Assembly: GCA_023853785.1 (NCBI GenBank)
Contig: JAJIRX010000256.1
Span: forward strand, 28,518 to 92,517
Origin: Psilocybe azurescens
Taxonomy: Eukaryota > Basidiomycota > Agaricomycetes > Agaricales > Agrocybaceae
Direction of reading: 5' to 3'
Length of the DNA: 64,000 nucleotides
A program made the position numbers and the translations under genes. Below the pieces are notes generated by a model. That model saw only the letters and a list, made by a program, of their open reading frames with translations, was not told the origin of the DNA and searched no databases. This document shows, in pieces, positions 1 through 10,469 of this stretch (position 1 is its first letter; each line of letters begins with the position of its first letter).

Positions 1-476
1 AGCTTCAGAGGAAGTGCCAGAATATATTATTGGGTGTTGTAAAGAATAGTATATAATTCATAAAATGTTGATAATACTACAAGCAATAATAGTGTAGTTG
101 GTAATGTGTGTATAGAATTAATATATATAAAGCTGTTGGTTCAATTCCTGTTGAGTGTATTTTATAATTTCACATTTATTACAAATATCATGTGACCTGA
201 ATGATTATTTAAGAGCTTATGTAAGAAATATTATGTAATACTGACTAAGCAGACTATATCATGTGATTTCAATACATTATTCATAAGCTTATGCAAGCAA
301 TTATTATGTAATGCTGACTAAGCATTGTATTATCATCTGATTAAGTACATTATGAGAAATTCCGACCGGATTCCAACTGGTTCTGAGTGGGTCCGAGTGG
401 ATTCCGACCGGTTCGATTGGTTCCGACTGGGTCCAAGCGGTTCCGACCGGTACCCATGGGGCACTGTAAAGTACTG
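1..476. mobile_element. TIR DNA transposon family C, right end (left part outside window)
   Basis: The stretch ends at 476 in GTAAAGTACTG (466-476), the same outermost sequence as the right ends of elements A (18386) and B (9572). Just inside lies an array of short repeats, as in A and B. The sequence after 476 resumes a dispersed repeat whose second copy (from 4913) reads through this point without interruption, which places the element boundary at about 476. Interior 1-355 is AT-rich, holds no convincing gene, and contains a tandem duplication of about 76 bases (about 210-343). The left end, any transposase and the left target duplication lie outside the window. The element identity is inferred from the shared end. 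Confidence 0.6.
356..453. repeat. Subterminal repeat array of element C
   Basis: About eight imperfect copies of a 10-12 base unit built on TTCCGACYGG and GGTTCC (for example TTCCGACCGG repeated, with GGGTCC and GATTCC variants). It occupies the same position relative to the terminus as the arrays of elements A and B but has its own sequence. A role as transposase-binding sites is inference. Confidence 0.6.
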
Positions 477-728
477 GGTCGTGTTGGGCATTGAACGTTG
501 AACGTTGAGATTGTCCACTAGACATCCAGTGGAAGATCTCGTCAAGCGTGGCAAAGTCAGTGTCTGCAAAGTGCGTTGGGACATGTTGGGCGTTGAACGT
601 TGAGGTTGGAATCGTCCACTAGACACCCAGTGGACGATCTTGTTCAAGTGTGGCAGACTCTGCGAAGTGGTGTTGGGCAATTGTATGAAGTCGCCGAAGC
701 TCTTACCAAGCACCACCAAACAATTGAA
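477..728. repeat. Dispersed repeat R1, copy 1
   Basis: This segment matches 4913-5143 almost throughout, including the phrases GTCGTGTTGGGCATTGAAC, GTCTGCAAAGTG and GTCGCCGAAGCTCTTACCAA. Each copy contains the mini-hairpin motif described at 514-1056. I see no coding capacity that is preserved between the copies. Confidence 0.75.
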
Positions 729-1056
729 TCACCCGCTAGCTTGTTCTCCGCTCAACCCATACTATCTCCTGGCTCTTGACTCCATATCAACTAGGTGTCT
801 GGTTGATGTGGAGTTGATATCCATCGGTCATATTCCTCTCTCTCATAGGAACTGTCAACTGGGTGTCTAGTTGACTTCCTACCAACTTGTAATTACTCGA
901 CTCAATCATTCAGATATATCATTCGGTAAGTGCTTGGGACCTTCTACATGAAAAAAAAATAGAGAATATAATAAGACTTCTTAAGGGAACTTCCTTCCAA
1001 AGCATATCCTCGCTCTCGACACTTTCAACTCCATATCAACTGGGTGTCTAGTTGGA
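514..1056. repeat. Mini-hairpin array (AGACACCC loop), five copies in two orientations
   Basis: Copies lie at 514-533, 611-638, 787-802, 854-875 and about 1033-1056. Each has an 8-base core AGACACCC (or its complement GGGTGTCT, with single-base variants) flanked by arms that pair with each other. At 611-638 the arms are ATCGTCCACT and AGTGGACGAT (10 of 10 pairs). At 854-875 they are GTCAACT and AGTTGAC. The first two copies read AGACACCC and the last three GGGTGTCT on this strand. Function unknown. Confidence 0.7.
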
Positions 1057-1298
1057 TATGCACCACCTTTCTTTTAACACCAACTAAAGCTCATCCCACC
1101 TTTCACCTTGAAGCTTGCCCCATTCGATACCGTCTCCGTCATATTCATCCTCCTCCAATGGTGGAAATGCTGCTTTCGGATCCCATTCAGTTATCCCCAG
1201 TCCTTTCCTTCCTGCCTGAGCCTTGGTGGACTGCTCGACGATCTGATTGATCCCTTCCAGTATACGTCTTGCTGCCTGTTGAAATTATCAGTATCTCC

Positions 1299-3218
1299 TT
1301 ACATGTATAATGCAGGAATATTTACCTGTGAAGCAAGAGGTGCCCAAATCGCTGACATCCAATGTAATACCAGAAGAATTATCAGAAGATTCAAAATCCT
1401 TCCAACCTTTCCACTATTGGAGTCACTTTCATTGTATATCTTCGCCTTTTTAATCTGACATTCATCAGTAGGTTTCTCAACAATTCTCGGTATGTTTTCT
1501 TTCTTACCGTCTTTTCCCATACAGTGATCTCGAAAGACCCGGCTGCTACACCACTTGCTATAAAATGTGCCTCAGTGGTTGTCGTTGTCTAGTGTCATGG
1601 TCAGAGGTACATTCAAGAGAGAAATTATCATGACGTACACTGATTGCTTGCACCTCCACTCTCTTGCTAGCAGGGGCCAAGACCTGGATGGGAATTGACG
1701 ACAAATTGGTGAATATATATACCCTTCCATGGTCACTTCCGCAGACAATCACAGATCCCTGCTCTGCAAAGGCTCCATCTTTGACACACTTCTTGGTACT
1801 GGGGATTGCAAAGGCGCCAAGAGGGAGAAGAGCGTGGTAAGTCGTACAAATCAAATCCTTTTGACAAATTGTCAACAAGTAATAGCTTGCTTGAGGGACA
1901 GGTCGTCGCATTGCCACTGATCAACTTTGTGAGTATCCAAAAGATTGTGCTTATTTTGGACTTACATTCCCGACTTTAGGACCTTTCTCCATTCTTCGCG
2001 AGATGTCTCTACATTGTGGCAAACCCTGAGAAGAGCTACTGTAAGTCTCAGTGGTCTTCATTCCAAAAAGTGCTTACATTTCGTGTTACGACAAGTCTTT
2101 TTTCTTTTTTTCTTTTCCTTTTCTTTTTCTTTTTCTTTTCTTTTTCTTTTCCTTATCATCTTTCATATCATTGATACATCATCGAACACTCTGATGATCC
2201 TTGCTTTCAATCATTCTATGAAACTCCATCATATCTCTGATGGACTTTCACTTCTATTCTTATATACATCTGTTGATGAACATTCAGACTCGTTTCAACT
2301 TACCGTTTCCACTATTCTTATATACATCTGCTGATGAACATTCAAACTCGTTTCAACTAGCTGTACAATTCATAGTATTTAAACTAGGAAGGATCCACTG
2401 TATTCTTTAGCTAGTTCTTGAGAATCCAACCTGCTTAACCTGCTCAACTCAAACTTGAACTAGTTCTTGTACATGATTGGTGGTTAGATTACGCACACTG
2501 CGTGACTCTAACTTGAAATCATAACATTTTGCCAGTTTCCAGAATAAAACTAAGATCTTCCTGCCTCCCTCAAAAATTGAACAGATCACAGTATGCCAAT
2601 CTTCTTTCTTTCATTGCTTTTCACTGACCACAGCTCAATCATAGTTTCTGTTGATTGACTAATTTATATTACTCCACAATGGTGCCAGATATAACTCACC
2701 ATTTCTACCAATATCATACAAGGCAATACTACCATGGTGACTTGTTATTGCAAGGTGAGATTTTTGCTGTCAAATGCAATTGCTTCAACTGGGTCACTAG
2801 CTTCAAACACCCTATTACTAGCCAATTTGACCATTTGTGCCTTGAAAGTTGTCAACATAATTTATTCAGAAAATGTTGAAAAAGGCCTACATCGACCCTT
2901 GGATACCAATAAATGACTACAAGACCACGACCAGTACCAAACGCAATTGGCTTCAGTTCATCGTTCCCTGGCCTGCCCAGCCAGGTCAGACACATAATTT
3001 GGCCCCATTGTTTCCCAGGATCTTCGAGAATATCCAGGCACTTCTTCATGGAAATCTCCCAGATGCGCACTGCTTCATCATCACCTACAACACTTTCAGA
3101 TTCAGCAAAGCTGTTAGTCATGACATACGTACCTCCACTAGCCAGTAGTTTGCCTCCATGGGTGAAAGATAGACAGTTCACTGGGCCTGTTGGTCCTTTG
3201 AACTTAGTGTACTTGTAG
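1299..3218 (-). pseudogene. WD40-repeat protein gene, split by a solo LTR
   Basis: Minus-strand exons encode WD40-type blades. Around 3181-2930 there is CLSFTHGGKLLASGG, then DDEAVRIWEI, then IAFGTGRGLVVIY. Around 2860-2740 there is ASDPVEAIAFD. Around 1910-1640 there is LLLVDNLSKGFDLY, then GSVIVCGSDHGRVYIF. The 1520-1299 segment adds a hydrophobic stretch (about 25 residues, LLIILLVLHWM...) near the end. WD40 proteins are beta-propeller scaffolds; the partner is not predictable here. The frame shifts near 1820 and the solo LTR at 2084-2526 separates the blades, so it is probably broken, unless the LTR sits in an intron. No start codon is certain. Confidence 0.6.
2084..2526 (+). mobile_element. 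Solo LTR of the Ty3/gypsy chromovirus family
   Basis: The segment starts TGTTACGACAAGTC and ends CATAACA, and matches the 502-base LTRs at 27261 and 33191 along its length, including the pyrimidine tract and GATTGGTGGTTAGATTACGC. It has about two copies of the internal 60-base repeat where the full element has three. Flanks TTTCG (2079-2083) and TTTTG (2527-2531) are a 5-base target duplication with one mismatch, which suggests an older event. It arose by recombination between the two LTRs of a former insertion (established mechanism). Confidence 0.9.
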
Positions 3219-3769
3219 TAGGCCTAAATCATGCGTAATTAATAAGTTATTTCATGAACCCTAAAAACACACCTCATCTGGTGATGAGCGCAGATAGACA
3301 GAAACAAGACAAAAACATTTATAGAGAAGATCAGCAAACATGAGAGTCAATATGTCAATTGCTTCTGAGGTCAACCCATCCTATTATATGAGAACCGATT
3401 TTATTGTTGTCGTTCACTTATTGTTTACTTAATGACACACTTAGATGACGATAATGTATAAATCTGGTAAGTGTGTCCTGGCACTGTCATCTCGGTGTCA
3501 ATATCCCCAAGGCAAAGACAAAGCTGTCGGATCCAGATTTAAAACAATGCACTTATTATTCAAGCTGGTAACAAAATACAAAGCAAATACAATACAGGAA
3601 TCAGACTATAAGTGCGTCCACATCGAAACGCAAATGTAAACTTGAAACATGGATGCTCAGATTAAAAACCATCTTCCACTGATCACAGCCAGGCTCACAT
3701 TTGCTCCCAAAGTGTTTCACCCTCCTCCTGCCATTACTCCATGAATGGAGTTTCTGTCAATTATTTTAG
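3219..3769. other. Intergenic, no gene seen
   Basis: AT-rich sequence with no supported coding region, repeat or RNA. An upstream exon of the following gene could lie here, since that gene has no in-frame ATG after the stop at 3767. Confidence 0.5.
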
Positions 3770-4691
3770 AAGAATGAGAGCATTCTCCTACACCTGACAT
3801 CAGGGCGCGCAACTACTCCAGTCCAGCGAGTGACTACTCCAGTCCAGCGAGTGACTACTCCAGTCCAGCGAGCAACTACTCCAGTCCAGCGAGCAACTAC
3901 TCCAGTCCAGCGAGCAACTACTCCAGTCCAGCGAGTGACTACTCCAGTCCAGCGAGCGACTACTCCACCCAAGCGGGTCAGAATTTCCAAAGCTCCTTCA
4001 AAGGGTGTACAACGTGGTGCATCACCAGTCCATTCAACCATAGGAGATGCAATCAAGGTCGAGTTCATCATGTCAGATGATGATGAGATCATGGGCAACG
4101 ACAACAACGAAGAAGCGAGTGAGGACAAAGAAGCAACCAGAAGTGAGGGAATCAGAAAGGAGTTGATACTGAAGCCAAAGGGTGATGTATCACGTCCAGG
4201 AAGAGGCGGCTATAACCTCAGCAAGGCGTTAGGTTGGAACCAGAAGACCTATGACAGTGTATTGGTAAGTCACCCTGTAGAGTCTAAATACAAAGCTGCT
4301 GACCGAAAACTTAAGAGTGCCATCACAAAATTGGCCAAGGAGAAGCTTGATACAAGCAAGAGCTATCGCGGGCAAAGCAAGAGAAAGGTTCATCAGCTCT
4401 TAGAGACTGTCAGTGACATTTCGTTCCCCAAATTATGTTCAAGGACTTACTTTAAGAATCTAGGTTCACAAAGAATTCAGTTTCCTGAAAGACTACGAGA
4501 AAGATTGGCCAGTACATGACATGCTGAAGACTTACCTAAAAAACAGTTTGCAAACAGCTCAGAATACAAAGGGAAGAGAGACCACTGAGGAGATCGAGAA
4601 GGTAAGGAATTACATATAAGCATATCAGCAGAACAGCATTTGACGAGACTTACAGATTGCAAGGTGGGCTTCATCGAAGAGTAAGGAGTAG
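3770..4691 (+). CDS. Hypothetical protein with TTPVQRx heptads and RPGRGGYNL motif (three exons, 5' end unclear)
   Basis: Exons are 3770-4408, 4465-4601 and 4656-4691; both introns are GT...AG of 54-56 bases and keep the frame. The N-terminal part is about eight heptapeptides TTPVQRA/V. An acidic stretch follows (SDDDEIMGNDNNEEASEDKE), then RPGRGGYNLSKALGW and, after the first intron, a block with DYEKDWPVHDMLKTYLKN. The RPGRGGYNL and WPVHDM blocks belong to a hypothetical protein I know only as recurrent in agaricomycetes; I know no function. The frame is open from 3770 just after an acceptor-like TTTTAG, so the start codon is probably in an upstream exon. Confidence 0.6.
3810..3966 (+). repeat. 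21-bp coding tandem repeat (heptapeptide TTPVQRA/V)
   Basis: About eight tandem 21-base units of the form GCAACTACTCCAGTCCAGC with GAG/GCG variation at one codon. All stay in frame and encode Thr-Thr-Pro-Val-Gln-Arg-Ala/Val. The near-identity of copies indicates recent expansion. Confidence 0.9.
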
Positions 4692-4728
4692 ATAGTAGTA
4701 CAATATACCACAAATAAAGAGGTCCTCT

Positions 4729-5080
4729 GGACACCCAGAAGATGTTCAATTCAAACAAGATATGTTCTGGTCACCCTGAACACGTTGAAGACAGACAGAG
4801 AGTGAGCATCCTGGTCGTATTACTGGTGCACTTGAGCATTGAAACCGTCCACTGGACACCCAGTGGATGATCTTGTCAAGCATGGCGGAGTCGGTGTCTG
4901 CAAACTGCATTGGGTCGTGTTGGGCATTGAACATTGAACGTTGAGATCGTCCACTAGACACCCAGTGGAAGATCTCGTCAAGTATGGGCAGAGTTGGTGT
5001 CTGCAAAGTGTGTTGGGACGTGTTGGGCATTGAACATTGAGGTTGGGATCATCCACTAGACACCCAGTGGACAATCTTGT
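4729..5080. repeat. Mini-hairpin array and dispersed repeat R1, copy 2
   Basis: Hairpin copies with core RGACACCC lie near 4731, 4855, 4958 and 5055, all in the AGACACCC orientation. Arms are of the TCCACT/AGTGGA type, extended to about 11 bases with one mismatch near 4958 (GATCGTCCACT against AGTGGAAGATC). From 4913 to 5143 the sequence matches 477-722. Confidence 0.7.
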
Positions 5081-5113
5081 TCAAGCATAGTGGACTCTGC
5101 GAAGTGTGTTGTA

Positions 5114-5250
5114 TGAAGTCGCCGAAGCTCTTACCAAACACCGCCAAAGATGATTGAACCTAGTCCGCCGAAGCTCTTACCAAACACTGCCAAAGGCGAT
5201 TGAACCAAGTCCACCGAAGCTCTTACCAAACACCGCCAAACAATTAAATG
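5114..5250. repeat. Tandem repeat of about 50 bases, three copies
   Basis: Three successive units contain GCCGAAGCTCTTACCAAACA followed by YGCCAAA and GATTGAACC. A single related unit sits at 684-722 in R1 copy 1. The array is not convincingly coding. Confidence 0.75.
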
Positions 5251-5329
5251 CTCAACCCTATCTCCTGGCATATCAACCAATGGGGTATATTAAAAATTAT
5301 GAAGCCACAGAGTTGCATTTCCTGGATCT

Positions 5330-8300
5330 TCAACGTCTCTGGAAGCAAAGCCATTCTCCACCTACCCTCAAACCAGAGTGCCTCACGCAAGACAAGAATC
5401 TGAAGGGTAAGATATATCATCAAATTTCAACAAATTTGCATTGCGGATGCACTAACTCACTTTTTGACAGCAAAGTCTACGCGTCCTGCATCCTTTCCAC
5501 CCATGTCAACTGGGTCAGACAGATTTTTCTTGCCTATCCTCATGACCACAATATCCCCATGCCATTTTCCACCCATCTTGTCAATAACATTGTTGTACAC
5601 GAGGCCTGTTTGGTTCTTACATGATATCTGGAATTCATGTGACTTGCGGCCTTCAAGGATGACTATGTGATAGTTGTAGATGTATGACTTGGGAATGGAT
5701 CTCCAAAAGCGCTGTGCATCTGCTTCAATTTTGGAGCTGCATCTTGGACCATTATATTGCCAAAGAATGGCCTGGTTTCACCTTGGCGATAAAGTTGCCC
5801 TCTGACTGTGAAATATTTGACCTAGGAAGTAGTGAGCTTGTATAAGTACAATAACCCAATATATCAATTTCTTTCATACCTTCTTCAAAGCATAAACTGG
5901 GAGTTTTTGAGGTCTTTCCTTTCCCCACACAATCCATATGGACTCCAGTGGACTCCAGTGGACTCTCTGTCCAGCCAAACTGGCTGACAGATTGTCCAGT
6001 CCACTGGATTGGAACTGGACTGCAGTCCACTGGAGTCCACTGGACTTGCACTGGACTCCTGCCAAATTTTCAGTCCAGTCTCAGTCCAGTGGATTATGAG
6101 TCCAGTCAAGTCCACTGGAGTCCACTGGAGTCCAGTGGACTGGGGCTTAAATATTCACTGAACAACAACAAATAGTATATTTATTAGCACAGTCCAGTGG
6201 AGTCCACTGGATGCAATAATTAACACAATATTGAAGTATGATCATTAGTTATTAATATTAATTGCAAAAAATAAAGAGTAAAATCAATGGAAATAAACTC
6301 TATTAAATAACAATTAAATGAAACAATAGTTAAATACATTTGGGAGCAAAGCCTCCCTATGGATACAATTTTGTATTTTATTCAGTCCGCGGGGTCAAAT
6401 TTCACAACCACATGTGACGGCGCATGCGTGCCCGGCATCGGCCAATCGGCACAAAAACCATCAAATGAATGACCCCAACCTTTCTTCCAACTACCACCAC
6501 CACCACCTTGTCGGTCGGAGCCAGGCAACAACCAACCCGATGCGACAGAGGATGACAACAACCGCTGAACTACGTAGTGTATGATTTGATATATAAATCG
6601 AAAACCAAAACACAAACCAGAGAGGAATGGTCTAGACTAGATAAGACGACTCTCTCCCTGTTGAGTTAAAGTGAGGGCTGGCTTTGCCACTAGGTTGTGT
6701 AGATGTATGTGGTCTGAGGAGGGCAGGGACATATGAAGGAGGAGGAATGGATGAGGAATATAAAATGCCCTTGAGTATTTACTGGGAGGAAGCAACCCGA
6801 CTTGATTAGGGTAGAACGGTGTGAATGAGGTGTGATGACTGTGGAGGGCCAAATGACTAGATAAATCGTAGGGATTGATATGGGGGCAGGAGTGAGAATG
6901 TAGTCTTGATCCTAGTGCGCTTCAAGCAAGTCTGCAGTGTCTGCAAAGCTAGAAGTAAAGCCTGCTGATGGAGTAATGACTTGAGCGGCCTGGAGTAATA
7001 GATGATGAAGGATTGTGCGATGTTCTTGAACCAAAAAATCAAACAGAGCGGTGAAGTGAATGAGGGATGACTAGGCGATGGATGAAGATGACAACAAGAC
7101 CAAGATTGCAGAATAAAATATTCTGGAGCAATAGAAGCGATGGGGAGTTGAGAATCTTGATGTAGAGGGAAGAATAAAAGGGTCTGGAGGATGGTAGGAT
7201 CGAAATGAACTGGACAAAATTCTCTGTGATGAGAGAGCGAGAGTGGTTGGATAGGCTGGTCTAGCCTCTGATGAACGTCTTGAATAACTGGAGTGATTGT
7301 TGAATTTCGTGCTGAATATTGATAGAGATTGATTGAATGCGTGCTTGGAGTGCTGGACTGAGTACTTGATAACTTGAAATCTTTGCTGTGAAGAAAGTTG
7401 GGGCTTGTAACTTCCTTGCATTCCAAGCAATACTAATACATGGTTTATATACCAGAGAACATAGAAAAATATTTAAAAGAGATCAAGCGTCCAAACTATA
7501 CTAATCATTCTGTAGAACAACACCCAGTAGTCCCATCTGTCAACTACATACAATAGATTGAAAGCTGACGGAGTTTAGGAGTGAAAAATAGAAGGATGAG
7601 TAAGAAGTATAAGCAGGATTATGAAAAGCGAAGTGAGATGAGTAAGAAAGAAGCAAAGCTGAGTAAGTACAATAAGCAAGAATGACAAAAGGAAGGAAGG
7701 ATTAATCATATGAAAGTGTCAGACAATAGAAAAGGAGCCAAAATAGCGAACAAGTACCATGCTAATGAATAGAACCAGTCTATTCATGGCACAGCTCAGT
7801 CATCCATTACCAAGACTGCTGAGTGAGACAAAGATTTGCTGCATATGTGGAATCCAGTTAAGGACCAAATAGTTGTAGATGACCAAATGCTGATGACAAT
7901 GGTGATATATGATGCTGTGCAGTGCTGTGCATACTAGGATGGATAGGAATGATGTCCAAGAATAATCTGCGCATAGCCTTGAGGTTCGAAATAGATAGAT
8001 GATTTAATCATTGATAGGGATTGTAACTGATCAAATGGTTGAAGTGGAGATTGAAAGTTGGAATGGAGCTTGAAGTGGACTGTGAATGGGCTTTGACGTT
8101 GAATATTGGGGGATGTGCTTCAGATAAAAATGCAAAATAATAACCCTGGCTTCTGCATGCAATGGGGAGTCAAGACAGACACTCTAAGCTTATAGATAAA
8201 TCTCATATCCAATCAAAATTGGTGTATGACACCACGACAGCCACGCCAACGACAACGACAATGACAGCAACAAGACAAGGATGGGGGACGCTAACAGGGA

Positions 8301-9662
8301 CGAGAACGGACAGGGACAACAGGGATGAGGACAAGGATGCATATGCAGATGCAACAGCAACAAGGATGCGGACGGACGCAGACGACAGGGATGAGGATGA
8401 GGACGAGGACGTGGATGCAGACGTGACAGGGACGAGGAAGCCGGATGCAGATGCGACAGGGACGAGGACACAGATGCAGATGCGACAGGGACGAGGACGG
8501 ACGTGGACGAGGACCCCGGACCCCGGACGACGACAGGGACGAGGACAGGGATGGACAGGGACAACAGGGACGAGGACGAGGGACGGGGATGGACAGCGAC
8601 GGACAGCGACGACAGCGACGAGGACGAGGACCCAGACCCAGACGGCGGCTGCGACAGCGACGAGGATGGACACAGACAACAGGGACGGGGACGGGACGAG
8701 GATGAGGATGGACGGGATGACAGGGACAAGGATGCGGACGCTAACGGGGACAAGGACGCTGGATGCGGACGCGACAGGGACAAGGGACGGACAGACAGGG
8801 ACAAGGACAAGGATGCAGACACGACAGGGACAAGGATGGATGCGGACAAGGATGCGGACGAGCGGATGGACAGGGACAAGGACAAGGATGTGGACGCGAC
8901 AGGGATGAGGACAGATGCGGATGAGGACGTACGCGGCTGTGACAGGGATGCGGACGTGGGCGGCAGCTGCGACAGCAGCAGGATGGACGGGGCGACAGGG
9001 ACGGGGACGACGGGGACGAGGACAAGGATGTGGACACGGACGGCAGCTGTGACAACGACGAGGACACAGACGGTGGCTGCGACAGCGACGAGGACAGACG
9101 TGGTACCGACTACCCGACGGACAACCCGACGGACGACACATACAATGGTAAAGTACTGCTCCTGCCCCCTTTTTTATTTTTTATTTTATTCGCTTTTTCT
9201 TCCTTTTGTCTTGGCCCTCGCATATAGATATGTAGTAATGTATTAAATAGTTATTAATATACTGTATTCCACTAATCTGAATTTATATTAAGATTGAATT
9301 TATTTACTGTATCAAGTCCAGTGGACTCCAGTGGACTCCAGTGGACTACAGTGGACTACAGTGGACTACAGTGGACTACAGTTATTTTAGTCCATATTCA
9401 CTGTATAGTATAAGATCTACTAAAGTGCAGTGGAATCCACTGGAGTCCACTGGACTCTGTTTACCTTTTACACTCAGTATATAGGCAAGTCCAGTGGAGT
9501 CCAGTGGAGTCTAGTGGAGTCCAGTGGAGTCCAGTGGAGTCCATATGGACTGTGTGGGGATGGTAAAGTACTGAGTTTTTTGGGCATTTCTGATGTTCGA
9601 AGGCAATTGAGCACAAAAATCAACTTCTTTGCTGTTTGCTTTGCTCCCAACTCTGAGACCAT
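5330..9662 (-). CDS. Hypothetical agaricomycete protein, interrupted by element B
   Basis: Reading on the minus strand, the gene opens at ATG 9662 with MVSELGAKQTAKKL and is cut by element B. It resumes at 5908 as PVYALKK, followed by a 58-base intron and VKYFTVRGQLYRQGETRP. A later part reads RFWRSIPKSYIYNYHIVILEG and KWHGDIVVMRIGKKN. Another intron (5400-5460) leads to a short last exon ending at 5330. One GAGTTTTT target copy plus the flanks gives a continuous frame across the insertion. I recognise the YNYHIVILEGRKSHEFQISC style only as a recurrent fungal hypothetical protein. A 1-base frame break lies near 5740. No domain of known function is visible. Confidence 0.55.
5934..6215. repeat. 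Subterminal array of element B, left
   Basis: Many copies, in both orientations, of the 9-base quasi-palindrome TGGACTCCA / TGGAGTCCA, often spaced to give GTGGACTCCAGTGG. Density is highest at 5938-6140, with a satellite cluster at 6188-6212. Confidence 0.85.
6216..6856. other. Element B interior, no gene recognised
   Basis: AT-rich to 6360, then a GC-richer part with a CCACCACCACC run near 6500. Short open frames exist on the minus strand (6382-6615, 6637-6852) but show no recognisable features. Confidence 0.4.
6857..7426 (-). CDS. Hypothetical ORF of 189 codons in element B
   Basis: This is the longest ordinary-composition open frame in element B. A TATATAAA sequence lies about 20-30 bases upstream of its ATG on the minus strand (around 7445-7452), which would suit a promoter. 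The predicted protein is Ser/Leu/His/Pro-rich with no motif I recognise and no zinc or DDE signature. It could be an accessory protein of the element or a chance frame. Confidence 0.25.
   Translation of the reverse strand: MECKEVTSPNFLHSKDFKLSSTQSSTPSTHSINLYQYSARNSTITPVIQDVHQRLDQPIQPLSLSHHREFCPVHFDPTILQTLLFFPLHQDSQLPIASIAPEYFILQSWSCCHLHPSPSHPSFTSPLCLIFWFKNIAQSFIIYYSRPLKSLLHQQALLLALQTLQTCLKRTRIKTTFSLLPPYQSLRFI
7427..8161. other. Element B interior, no gene recognised
   Basis: Mixed AT-rich sequence with AAG/GAA-rich patches (7580-7740) and no supported gene on either strand. Confidence 0.4.
8162..9146 (+). CDS. Low-complexity hexamer-expanded coding-like region of element B
   Basis: About 900 bases built from 6-base units such as GACAGG, GACGAG, GATGCG and GACAAG. 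All plus frames stay open over long stretches, giving Asp-Arg, Asp-Glu, Asp-Ala or Thr-Gly-Thr-Arg dipeptide runs. The segment ends at a donor-like GTAAAGT (9148) followed by C- and T-runs. Element A has an equivalent GC-rich, simple-repeat coding-like block beside its array, also followed by GTAC and C/T runs. Whether it is translated is uncertain, and the true frame cannot be chosen by eye. Confidence 0.3.
9316..9550. repeat. Subterminal array of element B, right
   Basis: Tandem TGGACTCCAG and TGGACTACAG units at 9316-9380, then further TGGAGTCCA units at 9430-9460 and 9487-9545. This mirrors the left array. Confidence 0.85.
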
Positions 9663-9785
9663 ACACTTTATATAATAATTATTGTGAGCCCTGTTGTAAC
9701 CATGTAATTCATTCTATGCACTTGTGCATGTAGATGGATAACAAAATCGTAACAATTATAACAATAAACTTGTGATGGACAACCA

Positions 9786-10406
9786 GACAACTTACTTGAT
9801 TTGTATTTGATGTTCGCTCAGTTTTGCAAGTTGACAAAAGAACACTATAAATACCAACTTGCATTATAGCAGCAAGTGGATCACAAAGGGTCGGATTGAG
9901 TACTAGTTTGCATTGCATCAACACTTTCTCCACTTGGCAACTCAGGAGAAAGGAGCCATTGTTCGATTACTCAGTAGCTTGAAATTGTACACCCATGTAG
10001 TGAAACAATAAAGTTATTATATTCAATATACAGCAGTAGTATTACGGTTGCAAATTGCTTTACTGAAACACCATGCCTTCGAGTTCATTCCTACAGCAGA
10101 TTTTACCACTGTCCAGGCCGCAGACTGGAACCAAGGACATTGAGATGAACAAAACACCACATCTAACAGCAAATTCAGAAATTGACCAACGACAAAGAGG
10201 TATTTACACGATGCTATATCTGTCCATTTTCTAATACGGAGATCTAGAATCTCATGGGCATGTTTACTCCCCCTCACATTATATACCACCGCCTTTTGGA
10301 TATGTGCTAGGACTGGTGCCAACTTGAGCCACCCATTGGCAGGGGAGCAGCTGGATGCAGTTCTGATACCACTCATGGATGATAGCCCTGGACGTTTGTC
10401 TGCCAT
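9786..10406 (-). CDS. Uncertain minus-strand ORFs, possible upstream exons
   Basis: A minus frame from ATG 10406 to 10023 encodes 127 residues (starting MADKRPGLSSMSG), and a second open stretch, 9933-9800, ends at a good donor CAAGTAAGTTG. They could be upstream exons of the 5330-9662 gene or a small separate gene. No motif is recognisable. Confidence 0.25.
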
Positions 10407-10469
10407 AACCTCTGTCCAACCAATTTCAACTTCAATTCCTTCCGTGCCTGCATTGGGATCACCTTTTCA

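Larger units (their letters stand above)
5909..9572. mobile_element. TIR DNA transposon B, 8-bp target duplication GAGTTTTT
   Basis: The left end reads GAGGTCTTTCC and the right end, complemented, AGTACTTTACC. Both continue into CCCCACACARTCCATATGGA and then a subterminal repeat array. The flanks GAGTTTTT (5901-5908) and GAGTTTTT (9573-9580) form a perfect 8-base duplication. An 8-bp duplication fits the KDZ/Zisupton group (established for Zisupton), and the outer ends resemble element A, which carries a KDZ-type protein. Element B itself shows no transposase, so it is probably non-autonomous. Length is 3664 bases. Confidence 0.85.

Noticed and set aside
5154..5624. Plus-strand frame of 156 codons
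   Set aside because: It overlaps a minus-strand exon with recognisable family blocks and a good intron, and its start lies in the tandem repeat.
8203..9141. Long minus-strand Ser/Leu/Pro/His/Arg frames opposite the hexamer block
   Set aside because: They exist only because the 6-base units exclude stops on both strands; no motif or start context supports them.
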